NCBI GenBank assembly: GCA_029240105.1
Contig: JARBTR010000002.1
Coordinates: 124,001 to 188,000 of the forward strand
Reading direction: 5' to 3'
From: Caryophanales bacterium
Lineage (GTDB): Bacteria > Bacillota > Bacilli > JARBTR01
Length of the DNA stretch: 64,000 nt
In this document: positions 56,392 to 64,000 of the stretch, in pieces
How positions within the stretch are numbered: the stretch's first letter is position 1
Layout of the letters: each line of letters starts with the position of its first letter
Position numbers and translations under genes: made by a program
Notes under the pieces: model-generated
Told to the model about the DNA's origin: nothing
What the model saw: the letters and a program-made list of their open reading frames with translations, nothing else
Database searches by the model: none

Positions 56392-57060
56392 TTATATATT
56401 TATTGATAAAAAATACAACCGATTTGGTTCTTCATACTTTCTCCAAGAAAACTTGTATTCCTTTTCAAATACGAGTTCAACACCATTTCCAACCTTAGTA
56501 TGTTCAGTTCTATATATTTTTCCAGGTTCTATACAATACCCCTCATGAGTAGGAAAATCCTCCCCAGATGTATTTTGTGAGCTAATATTAGTATATGCAT
56601 TTCTATTTGCCAACATATAAAATTTGCAAATTCTAAAGTTTTCATTCTTTAATTTTTTTAATTTTTCTAAACGAAAGATATCTTGATAAGAACTTATTCT
56701 AGCTATATCTGTTGCATCACCTGATTTTGTAGTATGCTTCAACTCAATTGCTGCTTTAACTGACTTATTTTCTTCAAAATTGGATAACTCACAAATTATA
56801 TCTATAGATGCATTTTTTTCAAAGCCATCTTGTTTTTTAATCGAGTACTCTAAGTCAACATGGAATACTTCTTTCTTAGAAAAACAATATAATGTTCCAA
56901 CCTGAGAAATAATATTAGAAAAATGATGTTGGAATGAAGCTTCTTTATGTAGACTTAGACGTCCATATAAACTTTGAGCAATAAAAATATCCCATGAATC
57001 TTCTATAATTTGATTTAATCTGTCTTCAATACTACTATAAACTAGTTTACTTCTTTCCAT
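56392..57060 (-). CDS. PD-(D/E)XK nuclease-like protein, orphan
   Basis: I do not recognise this 222-residue protein as a named family. Residues 40-110 carry a restriction-nuclease-like pattern: a helical E/Q-rich start, FHVDLEYSIKK, then ASIDIICE with D87, and AAIELKHT with E106 and K108, which fits D-X18-E-X-K of the PD-(D/E)XK fold. A later helix has SYQDIFRLEKL. It has no methylase partner in the window. GAGG seven bases before ATG 57060 sets the start. It lies in gene-poor accessory DNA. Confidence 0.6.
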   Translation of the reverse strand: MERSKLVYSSIEDRLNQIIEDSWDIFIAQSLYGRLSLHKEASFQHHFSNIISQVGTLYCFSKKEVFHVDLEYSIKKQDGFEKNASIDIICELSNFEENKSVKAAIELKHTTKSGDATDIARISSYQDIFRLEKLKKLKNENFRICKFYMLANRNAYTNISSQNTSGEDFPTHEGYCIEPGKIYRTEHTKVGNGVELVFEKEYKFSWRKYEEPNRLYFLSINI

Positions 57061-57457
57061 ATTTATCCTCGTATCTGTTATTATTGCATCCAACTATAAT
57101 TTCACTTATAAAAACAGTAATATTCAAGTAGAGTTAATTGTTATGGCCATAAACCTCATTTACTTGTGGTACGGTCACCGTACCATATGCAAAGTTAAGC
57201 TTGACTTAATTTAAGTTAAGATAGTATTGTACGAAAAAAGGCTGAGGTTTAATCTAACGGTTTCCGTTTAGAGGTACAAACAATATAAAATAAGTCTTGT
57301 TTCCCCTCGAACATCTCAAGGTTATTCACATCAATATTCACATAATAAAACGATGATTTTTAAAATCAGCAGCGTTATTTCGTTTATTGTTTCATTCATA
57401 AGGGAATAGTCAAAACAAAAGGTTTGTTTATTCTATGCTAAATAGGTATGTAATTGT
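57061..57457. other. 397-base non-coding stretch with a palindrome
   Basis: I see no gene. TGGTACGGTCACCGTACCA (57167-57185) is a perfect palindrome with nine-base arms and a one-base centre, and ACTTAATTTAAGT follows about 20 bases later. These may be regulator sites for the flanking minus-strand nuclease-like gene, or relics of mobile DNA. Confidence 0.55.
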
Positions 57458-57898
57458 TTATTTTATTACAAAATCTATATCTCTGTTTAATGTGTTATTC
57501 CAACAACGAATTTTACAACAATAATTCTTGCTTTTAAAATGTTCTAATAAACTTCCATAATAACCAAAATCTTTTAACAAAGATTCACCGGAAGACATAT
57601 TTATGTCTTCGAGATACCTTTGACCACCAAAACGAGCTTTCCCATCGAGGAAAAATTCTATTGATACAAGCTTTTCATCAAGATAATCATGGATGCATTT
57701 AATTAAACTATCTAAGTCATCATCGAAATGCGTGTGCTGATAAGAAAAGAAAAATGTCCACTCATTATCTTCAAAATTAACAGATATATTTTCACCTCCA
57801 AATGGATTAATAATTTCAAATGAATCAATTCCATTCTTGTTAATGATACATGTGTTGTATTCACTAAATTCCTTTTTTAGGTTTTCTAAAATACTCAT
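57458..57898 (-). CDS. Uncharacterised small acidic protein, immunity-like
   Basis: This 146-residue soluble acidic protein (pattern FFFSYQHTHFDDDLDSLIK, LVSIEFFLDGKARFGGQRYL, a conserved-looking KNYCCKIRCWNN ending) resembles small immunity proteins that accompany bacterial polymorphic toxins. I cannot name the family. No toxin gene is adjacent. GGGAG six bases before ATG 57898 supports the start. Confidence 0.6.
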   Translation of the reverse strand: MSILENLKKEFSEYNTCIINKNGIDSFEIINPFGGENISVNFEDNEWTFFFSYQHTHFDDDLDSLIKCIHDYLDEKLVSIEFFLDGKARFGGQRYLEDINMSSGESLLKDFGYYGSLLEHFKSKNYCCKIRCWNNTLNRDIDFVIK

Positions 57899-58356
57899 AT
57901 CTGACTCCCAGCAAAAATTAACTTCTAGTTTAATGAACTTTCACACTCTACTTCACATACAAATTCACGTTTATTTTCGCAGATATGTTTCCGATGCACA
58001 AGAAATATTATCTTATTAAAAAACCTTATGATAAATTAAATAAACATCAAAAAAACTGCGAATAATGTTGATCTATCAATATTAATAAAAGCGTGAATCC
58101 TTATGTGAATTCACGCTAGATATATATAGATTTCCCTTTTGTACCTTGAATCGGAACCCGTTACCATTTAGGTAGGTGCCTTTTAATGATCTTTCCAAAA
58201 AGCAACATAGGAAATGCTAGATTAGCCATGATTTAAATTAAACAGGCTATTAAAAGGTTATTCTTCCCCCTCTTGACTTAGCCCGAATTATTTTGAAGTG
58301 TGGTAAGATTAATTTGGTTAGTTTGCACTAGATTTTGGTGGTTAGGGATGAGGTAA
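57899..58356. other. 458-base non-coding stretch
   Basis: I see no gene. An AGCGTGAAT/ATTCACGCT hairpin (58090-58117) and AT-rich DNA precede the TPR gene. A TTGACT at 58273-58278 has no -10 at a fitting distance. Confidence 0.5.
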
Positions 58357-59454
58357 ATGGATATTGATTTTATAATTTCTAATTTAAAAAATAGCAAAAT
58401 GAGTAATTTTGATGAGTTTTCACCTGTTTTTAGAAATTATGAACGTATATTACATAGAGCGATTAAAAACGATCCTAATAATTACAAAGCCATTTCATTA
58501 CTTGCAATGATAAAATGTGAGCTTCGTAAAAGTACAAACATTTCGCTAAAGTATTTAGAAAATGCTTTTTACAAAAATAAAAATTATTTAAGTGATTACG
58601 ATTTCTCTTTGCTCTCTACAAATTTAGCTTATTTTTATGCTGAAGAATGTACTAATAAGGAATTAGTCATTGAAGAACTGTTGCAATCAGCAATAAGCAG
58701 AGAATCGCAATTTCATCAAACTTATTACGCTTTAGCTTTACATTATTTCAAGCAAAATAAATATAGACTTGCCCTACCTTTATTTGAAAAAGCTGAAAAT
58801 ATTTTCCCTCTTTATATTTATAAATTTAATCATGCCATTTGTTTATACAAGTGTGGTCAAATTCCAGAGTCAATCAAAATTTTAGAGAAACTTTCTATAA
58901 ATTATGGGAAACATGAATATCATGCGAGAGCTTATTATACTTGCGGAGTATTGTATGCTTCTCTTGGCAATTCAATTGCTACTAGAAGTATTGCATATGA
59001 TTTATTGAATATTGATTATACATCGTTAAATATCGATCATTGTGAGATCGCAGACTTAATGTTTTTAGTTGGTGAATACGAAATTTGTATAGAACTATAC
59101 AATAAAACACGGCTATACGATACGGCTGACTGGCTAGGCATTTATTTTTTTAGTTTTAAAATGATAAACAGAGGGAAAGTTGCTCTTGAAAAATTGGATA
59201 ACGTTACATGTGATATTGAAAATGAAATAGCAGGAAGTACATTGGAAGACTTTAATGGAAGTAAAAGGGATTTTAACTATTATTTAGAATCTGAAGGAGA
59301 AAGATTGAAAAATATTAAAACTGTTTACAATAATATTTTTACTAATGAAGTGAAACCTAAAGTTTCAGACAATATTGATTTATTATATGCTTGCTATTAT
59401 ATAAACTGCCCACGGCACTTAAAAGAAGATATTCAGAATACATTAATTCAGTAA
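58357..59454 (+). CDS. TPR-repeat protein, accessory
   Basis: This 365-residue soluble protein has TPR-like helical repeats (IKNDPNNYKAISLLAMIKCELRK, YYALALHYFKQNKYRLALPLFEKA, FNHAICLYKCGQIPESIKIL), and no enzyme domain. It is Cys- and Tyr-rich, unlike the TPR gene at 7654. ATG 58357 follows GATGAGGTAA. The role is unknown. Confidence 0.75.
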   Translation: MDIDFIISNLKNSKMSNFDEFSPVFRNYERILHRAIKNDPNNYKAISLLAMIKCELRKSTNISLKYLENAFYKNKNYLSDYDFSLLSTNLAYFYAEECTNKELVIEELLQSAISRESQFHQTYYALALHYFKQNKYRLALPLFEKAENIFPLYIYKFNHAICLYKCGQIPESIKILEKLSINYGKHEYHARAYYTCGVLYASLGNSIATRSIAYDLLNIDYTSLNIDHCEIADLMFLVGEYEICIELYNKTRLYDTADWLGIYFFSFKMINRGKVALEKLDNVTCDIENEIAGSTLEDFNGSKRDFNYYLESEGERLKNIKTVYNNIFTNEVKPKVSDNIDLLYACYYINCPRHLKEDIQNTLIQ

Positions 59455-59814
59455 TCTTCAATTAGAAAGAATTAAATATAAATGTGTTGCTTACATATAA
59501 AAATGCTTGTCAATTCATTAGAAGAATTAACAAGCGTTTCTTATTTATTCATGTTCTTACAAACAGTTAAAGCTTCAATAAACCATCAAAACCATCCCAG
59601 GCGAGCATCTCATGGTTCCATTGATATCAAAGGTTTTTTAAAGATGGTTTTTAAAAATATATAGTCTTAAAACAGTAATTGTTATTTTTTTATTGATTAA
59701 ATCATTTATGAAACTAAAAATTCCAATAACTTAAATTTGAAATTGAGGACCTATTGAAAAAAACAATCGACCATATGACATTTTTTGTTATATTATGCAT
59801 ATTGGGGTGAGCCT
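59455..59814. other. 360-base non-coding stretch with a terminator
   Basis: It begins with the TPR gene's terminator-like hairpin and continues as AT-rich DNA without a convincing gene. A 60-codon frame at 59482 has no binding site or family. Confidence 0.55.
59503..59543 (+). terminator. Probable terminator after the accessory TPR gene
   Basis: GCTTGT and AATTC (59505-59516) pair with GAATT and ACAAGC (59524-59535) with one mismatch; GTTTCTT follows. Confidence 0.65.
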
Positions 59815-60213
59815 ATGGAAGAAAGTCAAAAACAAACTATTTTGAGTGTAATAATTATTATATTATTAGCAGGCATATTTTTGGTACTTCTTTATAATAA
59901 CGGACTTTTAGATAAGTACGTTGGTATGAAAGATGATTACAATGAAGTCTATCAAGCAAATAACAATCAACCACAAACCGTGCAACAAAGACTACCAAAC
60001 GCGGAAGAAGTGTTAAGACAGAAGGCTGGTAGACCAAGTGATGTTTTGAGAAAACAAACTCTAGTTAACCAATACCCAAATTATAAATTTGATGAAATCA
60101 AATTATATGGTTTTGATGTTGAGCAAACACCGGATAGCAATTTAAGATTTATGGCAATTCCCCTATTTGTCCATATAGTGACATGTAGTTTTTATTACAA
60201 AAAGACCGATTAA
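59815..60213 (+). CDS. Small single-pass membrane protein, unknown
   Basis: This 132-residue protein has one membrane segment near the N-terminus (about 9-28), a polar Asn/Gln-rich linker, and a C-terminal part (FDEIKLYGFDVEQTPD). GGGGTGAG before ATG 59815 selects the start. The last 20 residues turn hydrophobic and end abruptly, so a truncated C-terminus is possible. A good terminator overlaps its stop. Confidence 0.6.
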   Translation: MEESQKQTILSVIIIILLAGIFLVLLYNNGLLDKYVGMKDDYNEVYQANNNQPQTVQQRLPNAEEVLRQKAGRPSDVLRKQTLVNQYPNYKFDEIKLYGFDVEQTPDSNLRFMAIPLFVHIVTCSFYYKKTD

Positions 60214-60226
60214 TTTCGGTCTTTTT
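60199..60226 (+). terminator. Terminator after the small membrane protein gene
   Basis: AAAAAGACCGA (60199-60209) pairs with TCGGTCTTTTT (60216-60226) over a six-base loop. The gene stop lies in the loop. Confidence 0.88.
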
Positions 60227-60457
60227 ACTATTTCTTATTCAAATACAACTGCCTCAATGTAAGTATAAAAGCAAAAACAGATAACACTTTCAAGCAGAAA
60301 CGCCGCTAAAAAGTAGTGTTGATTACTTCTGCTTCGTTTAACGGATAGCAACAAAGTGTCGATATTTTTAGTTAACACACATGATAATTTGCATTAGTTG
60401 CAGACTGGGATACGAAACAGAAATCACATATTGGATTTTCATTTACCTTCAAAGCCC

Positions 60458-61474
60458 TTAATACTTTAGAGACGATTCTTTTTTCTCCCAATTCCATAAC
60501 TCAACTTCACCTAATTGTACTCCTTGAACAAATGGAGCATCTTTTAGCTTTAACAATTCTTTTACAGGACCTGTTACAACGGCTCCATATACAGTAAAAC
60601 CCTCATTTTCTAAGTATTGATATTTTTCCTTCAAGTGCCCCAAACCTAAGAAGTTCTCATAATAACTATTGGATTTATTTAGGAGTTCCTTCATATTTTT
60701 TAACATTAATTGTTGGCTTTCCTTTATCGAACCTTCATCCAACCAATTGATCCGTAAAGATTGATGATAATTTTCGTCATGGTCCATTCCACCTGTTAGT
60801 CCAATTACATCTGAAACAATGATCAAATTGTTGTTTCCACTCCAACCTGGGTCAAAATCCACAAATTCCCCAGTGTATAATGGCATCCATAATATATGAA
60901 TATCGTATTCCCGTAAATTTTCAATTAGTTTTTCTGATTCCATGAAACTTGTAGTAGAAAAAGCTAACTCTCCTACTGTTCCTTCAGGTAACATCTCTAA
61001 TGATTCCCATTCATGAGGTGAGGTATTAGCTTCTAGCTTCCTATTTGTTCGTGGATCTTCAGGAAGTGAGAAGGCGAATTCGCTTAATTGCTGTAAACCA
61101 GGATGTGAGTAAGTAATATTTGAAAGACTACTGAATAGTCGATTTGTTACTAGTGCCTCTCCAATAACAACGTCCTTACTCCCTACCTTATTAAGTAAGT
61201 TATAGGTTAAACTTTTTGTTCCGAAAGCAGTCAAATCCTCTTCCTTAATTTCAAAATCGCCCCGTACATTAGGAACAGTCCACTCAAGTGCAAGACTTGA
61301 AAAGTACATATTTTCCTTTCCAATGGCAAGTTTGTCAACAACAATATTCGCAATTATCATATATAAAGTATAAATAAATACTACCATTAACAAAATTCGT
61401 AAAATCCGAAATGATAAGGTGAACTTAGATTTTTTTAATATTCTCTTTTCTAACTCCTTATTCCATTCTGTCAT
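60458..61474 (-). CDS. Anti-sigma factor, Sigma_reg_N/C type
   Basis: This 338-residue membrane protein has a short cytoplasmic N-terminus (EWNKELEKRILKKSKF), one membrane segment (about residues 23-48), and a large extracytoplasmic domain. The layout fits the Firmicute sigma-factor-regulator (Sigma_reg_N plus Sigma_reg_C) family that holds ECF sigma factors. GGGTGG before ATG 61474 (minus) selects the start, 17 bases inside the sigma gene end, so the two are coupled. Confidence 0.82.
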   Translation of the reverse strand: MTEWNKELEKRILKKSKFTLSFRILRILLMVVFIYTLYMIIANIVVDKLAIGKENMYFSSLALEWTVPNVRGDFEIKEEDLTAFGTKSLTYNLLNKVGSKDVVIGEALVTNRLFSSLSNITYSHPGLQQLSEFAFSLPEDPRTNRKLEANTSPHEWESLEMLPEGTVGELAFSTTSFMESEKLIENLREYDIHILWMPLYTGEFVDFDPGWSGNNNLIIVSDVIGLTGGMDHDENYHQSLRINWLDEGSIKESQQLMLKNMKELLNKSNSYYENFLGLGHLKEKYQYLENEGFTVYGAVVTGPVKELLKLKDAPFVQGVQLGEVELWNWEKKESSLKY

Positions 61475-61991
61475 AATACCACCCTTTCTTTTCAGCAAGG
61501 ATCGCTAACCGCCTTCTCGCTCGATGCAGTTTCACCTTCACTTGTTCTTCTGTTAGTTGCAATGCTTCCATTATTTCTTTATAACTAAATTCCTCATATT
61601 CTCGCAAATAAATGACCGACCTATATTGTTCTGGCAAAAAGCTCAATAAATCTTCAAGTTGTTCATGTTTTTCTTGCATTAATAGGGAATCTTCAGGAAT
61701 CCCATATGGACTAATCATGTCTTCCTTCGATGAAAATATTGATAAAAGGGGTATTGTTTTCCTTCGTTTTTGCTTTCTCCATTCATCTAAATAGGCATTA
61801 CGAGCTACTTTAAAAAGCCAAGCACGAGCCTCTTCTCCTTCATATTCATTAAGATGAACAGTAGCACGAACGAACGTTTCTTGTGTTAAATCCTCTGCAA
61901 GGTGCTTCGAACCACTTAACCTTAATAGGTAAAAATAGAGAGTCTTTGCATACTGTTTATATAGATTTTCTAATTTTAATTGTTTTCGCAT
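61458..61991 (-). CDS. ECF-type RNA polymerase sigma factor
   Basis: This 177-residue sigma factor has region 2 (LYKQYAKTLYFYLLRLSG, LAEDLTQETFVRA, ARAWLFKVARNAYLDEWRK) and region 4 (LPEQYRSVIYLREYEEFSYKE, LTEEQVKVKLHRARRRL). GAGGGGGG precedes ATG 61991. A TGTAAC-N16-CGTG element lies upstream, so autoregulation is likely. It overlaps the anti-sigma gene by 17 bases. Confidence 0.93.
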   Translation of the reverse strand: MRKQLKLENLYKQYAKTLYFYLLRLSGSKHLAEDLTQETFVRATVHLNEYEGEEARAWLFKVARNAYLDEWRKQKRRKTIPLLSIFSSKEDMISPYGIPEDSLLMQEKHEQLEDLLSFLPEQYRSVIYLREYEEFSYKEIMEALQLTEEQVKVKLHRARRRLAILAEKKGWYYDRME

Positions 61992-62021
61992 TTGCCCCCC
62001 TCTTTACCTACTCACTATTTA

Positions 62022-62047
62022 CACGTTTCACTGATAAATATGTTACA
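62022..62047 (-). promoter_or_regulatory. ECF-type promoter of the sigma operon
   Basis: On the minus strand TGTAAC (62047-62042), 16 bases, CGTG (62025-62022) matches the Bacillus ECF pattern TGAAAC-N16-CGT. It is about 30 bases before the sigma start codon. Confidence 0.6.
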
Positions 62048-62298
62048 GTATTTCTTCAAAATTTTTCCTGCAATCTTTTAATATTGTAAGAATTAGCTTT
62101 TATATACTCGAAGTAGGCTTACTGCCTACAAAAAAAAAATATCACCTTTTCAGGAAATGAAAAGAAAAGTGTCGTCATATAAATGTTAAACAAAGTTTTG
62201 AACTTCGTCTTTACACATTTCAAGAACAGTATCATGAACTTCATCATTATTTTACTTAACGAATCTATTCGCTAGTGTTATCAAAATAAAATCATATT

Positions 62299-62445
62299 GG
62301 GGTAAATTTCTCGTCATTTGGACACATAGGGGTAATATTTCCGTCATAAATCCTATGACAAGAATATTACCCCTTTCAATATCTAACAACGAGTTTATGC
62401 GGATTTCAGCAATTTTCATTGGGGTAAGTTTCTTGTCAGCAGTCA
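62299..62445. repeat. Cluster of four 18-bp motifs, IS21-like right end
   Basis: Motif TGACRRGAAWHTTACCCC occurs at 62299-62316 (minus), 62329-62346 (minus), 62356-62373 (plus) and 62421-62438 (minus). The last copy sits in the 30-base match (62413-62442) to the left repeat at 55921. Multiple short subterminal repeats are a known trait of IS21-family ends, but no IstA/IstB gene is present in the window. Confidence 0.75.
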
Positions 62446-62513
62446 ATTATGTGACTGCTGATGTCCGGTTCTAATTGTAAAATAAAAAGCAGCTAAAAGA
62501 ACTAATTCTTTAA

Positions 62514-62570
62514 AAAATGCACCCTATCGAAAAGACATTTTAAAAAAGTCTATTTTGTAGGGTGCATTTT
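62514..62570. terminator. Stem-loop, possibly bidirectional terminator
   Basis: AAAATGCACCCTA (62514-62526) and TAGGGTGCATTTT (62558-62570) are perfect 13-base arms with A and T runs at both sides. Confidence 0.7.
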
Positions 62571-62581
62571 GTATAAAGAAA

Positions 62582-62623
62582 AAAATGGGCAGAAGGAAGG
62601 ATGCCCTCCCTTCTGCCCATTTT
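62582..62623. terminator. Second strong stem-loop, bidirectional
   Basis: AAAATGGGCAGAAGG (62582-62596) and CCTTCTGCCCATTTT (62609-62623) are perfect 15-base arms. It may end the DUF2156 gene on the minus strand. Confidence 0.8.
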
Positions 62624-62743
62624 ATACAATTTAATGATTTAAAAAATAAAGAAACGATTGATTACTACTAATGATCAACTCCACCAGTAGGTGGAAATTG
62701 TGTTTCCAGATTAAAAACAAGTAAACCCTGAATTCAAAGCTCT

Positions 62744-63715
62744 TCATTTCAATACCAACTCATACCTATTAATATCTAAAATGGGGCTAAATTTATCTTT
62801 AAATCTACGAAGTCCTCCTTTGCCACGTGAATCAGACCCTATATTTAATAAGTTAACACTTGGATATATTCGGTTAATTTCTTTTACAAACTCAACATGT
62901 AAGAATTCACATATCCCTGTTATATCCTTATTAAACTTTAATTCGCAACCCCAAGCCTGCCCATCTGTAGAGAGTCCACCAGTAATGGCACCTTCTAAAT
63001 TGCCGTCTATTTCCACTATAATGATAACATGTTCAAGTTTTTCAAAATTTTGAATGATTCTTTGATAAAAATAGTCATCCCAAATACTGTCATATTTTGC
63101 TCCAGACTTTTTATTCCATTTATTTTTAAGATCTAAAAGAGAAGTATAGTCATTTTTAGTAGCCCTTCTTACAATGCAGTTCGGATTTTCTCTTTTAAAT
63201 TTGTTTATCATATTGCGTACATTTGCATATTGTTTACCTTTTAAAGCTAAAAGTTCTTGAACCCCAATATGCCTCTCTACCCCAAATTGCAATGTCTTGA
63301 AATAATTTTGAAAAAATGTACTCTGACTAATAAATTCCAACTGTAAATGATTGATTACCTCTACCCTAGATTTTCTATGTTTTTTTCCATTCCAATTTTG
63401 ACAAAATGCAAGACATTTATGGGTCACATCAACAACTTTATCAGGATTTCCTTTACCCAAAGGAAGAAATTCCAATAAAAGATGTTTATTAATCAGCCAA
63501 AAAATAACTAGCATACCATCAACGATTTTCCAAAGTACTTTTCTTCCGTCTCTAGAAATTCCCCACAAGTAATCAAAATTTAGTCTCCAAAGATTCGTAG
63601 GATATTCTGTTTTATCTATATACTGGGTAAATAATTCTTTATCTTGAATACGGATCCTATTGAACTCCCAGTCTTTTAAGGTTATTTTATTACGATTATT
63701 AGATATCTTGTCCAT
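62744..63715 (-). CDS. DUF2156 (lysyl-PG synthase C-domain-like) protein
   Basis: This 323-residue soluble protein has the double GNAT-like fold of DUF2156, related to the C-terminal domain of MprF: LWRLNFDYLWGISRDGRKVLWKIVDG early, IVRRATKNDYTSLLDLKNKW in the middle, and the diagnostic LNIGSDSRGKGGLRRFKDKFSP at the end. No membrane flippase part is present. AGGAGGTGAG before ATG 63715 sets the start. Aminoacyl transfer to lipid is possible but not shown. Confidence 0.82.
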   Translation of the reverse strand: MDKISNNRNKITLKDWEFNRIRIQDKELFTQYIDKTEYPTNLWRLNFDYLWGISRDGRKVLWKIVDGMLVIFWLINKHLLLEFLPLGKGNPDKVVDVTHKCLAFCQNWNGKKHRKSRVEVINHLQLEFISQSTFFQNYFKTLQFGVERHIGVQELLALKGKQYANVRNMINKFKRENPNCIVRRATKNDYTSLLDLKNKWNKKSGAKYDSIWDDYFYQRIIQNFEKLEHVIIIVEIDGNLEGAITGGLSTDGQAWGCELKFNKDITGICEFLHVEFVKEINRIYPSVNLLNIGSDSRGKGGLRRFKDKFSPILDINRYELVLK

Positions 63716-63840
63716 AATCTCACCTCCTGAAATCCATATTTTACACTTTAGCTAGAAAAAGTTGGTTGAGAAAGTTTGTTTTACATTTTATGACAAATTT
63801 TTGTTTTATGTCTGTGCTAACACCAATAATATAAATAAAA

Positions 63841-63924
63841 TCTTTTCAAACATTAAATTATGAAGGACATCAAAAACGACTAAACGACCTTAGCCGATTG
63901 GAATATAGAGATAAAGATGCTTAA
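63841..63924 (+). pseudogene. C-terminal remnant of an IS3-type transposase
   Basis: The frame 63841-63924 reads SFQTLNYEGHQKRLNDLS, then RLEYRDKDA and stops. This matches the usual tail of IS3-family OrfB (YNxxRxQxxLNxLSPxEYRxKA), with the Pro of LSP changed to Arg. Nothing upstream in the 285 bases before the DUF2156 gene extends it, so only a fragment remains. Confidence 0.55.
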
Positions 63925-64000
63925 TGAACTTAAATTCTCTCTAATAAAAAAAAAATAGGCGCAAGAATTACTTAAACAACGTAAAATAGAAATTTTAAAG

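Larger units (their letters stand above)
61992..62743. other. 752-base non-coding stretch with IS-like motifs and hairpins
   Basis: It holds the ECF promoter, a four-copy cluster of 18-base IS-like motifs, a TCAGCAGTCA/TGACTGCTGA palindrome (62436-62461), and two strong stem-loops (listed separately). A 64-codon minus-strand frame here is built from the repeats and is not a gene. Confidence 0.75.

Noticed and set aside
59482-59664. A 60-codon plus-strand frame after the accessory TPR gene
   Set aside because: It spans the terminator hairpin, lacks a binding site and shows no protein-like pattern.
62299-62438. Possible CRISPR or iteron array
   Set aside because: The 18-mers are in mixed orientation with uneven gaps (9-47 bases) and match a distal inverted copy, which fits IS ends better.
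62252-62446. A 64-codon minus-strand reading frame
   Set aside because: It is made of the 18-base repeat cluster, has no ribosome binding site and no protein family; the repeats explain it.

Overview
The window comes from a low-GC, endospore-forming Bacillales bacterium (Bacillaceae-like). The evidence is AT-rich codon use, GGAGG-type ribosome binding sites, frequent TTG/GTG starts, sporulation and coat genes (ypjB, a GerT-like protein, CotW/CotX-like proteins), bacillithiol synthesis (bshA), and gene order that follows the hbs-folE-hepS-menG-hepT-ndk-aroC-aroB-aroA to dapB-bshA-cca-birA-panBCD to ypmB-aspB-dnaD-nth-ypoC region of Bacillus subtilis/B. cereus. I cannot name the species.

Region 1 (1-23.2 kb) is core metabolism: HU, GTP cyclohydrolase, menaquinone side chain and ring methylation, NDP kinase, the shikimate pathway end, a TPR protein, a sporulation protein, a zinc peptidase, lysine/DAP synthesis, bacillithiol, tRNA CCA addition, biotin ligation, pantothenate synthesis behind an attenuator-type leader, aspartate transaminase, a His-rich radical SAM protein, DnaD and endonuclease III. 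Compared with the usual Bacillus order many genes are missing here (mtrB, cheR, trp-hisC-tyrA, qcrABC, mgsA, bshB1, dinG, asnS, ponA-recU). Several remaining genes are shortened or broken: HepS lacks its C-terminal part, BirA lacks its DNA-binding domain, and the YitT-family gene has an internal frameshifting deletion.

Region 2 (23.2-44.2 kb) is a mixed chromosomal segment: purine nucleoside phosphorylase, a VanY-like peptidase lipoprotein with a CtpB-like protease, spore-associated small genes, a MATE pump, DapF, tRNA 2-selenouridine synthase, a dicarboxylate/amino-acid symporter with a divergent AraC regulator, a three-gene ABC cassette, CvfB, an ABC-F protein, two spore-coat genes behind a sigma-K-like -10 element, and an Nramp manganese importer.

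Region 3 (44.3-55.7 kb) is rich in RNA regulation. A cobalamin riboswitch precedes a deoxynucleoside kinase and a BtuF-like B12-binding lipoprotein. A proline-type T-box plus a long, heavily folded leader precedes a short (type 3) prolyl-tRNA synthetase. Next come a CDF metal exporter, an MFS-PNP pair, a lipoprotein, YmaF and a histidine phosphatase.

Region 4 (55.7-64 kb) is accessory DNA with long gene-poor stretches. A 30-nt perfect inverted repeat at 55,921 and 62,413 brackets about 6.5 kb. That segment carries an orphan PD-(D/E)XK nuclease-like gene, an immunity-like small protein, a TPR protein, a small membrane protein and an ECF sigma/anti-sigma pair with its own ECF-type promoter. The right end holds a cluster of 18-bp motifs resembling the multi-repeat ends of IS21-type elements, and no transposase gene lies inside. 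A DUF2156 acyltransferase-like gene and an IS3-type transposase tail follow. This bracketed segment, the B12 riboswitch-kinase pairing and the proS leader are the most unusual parts of the window.
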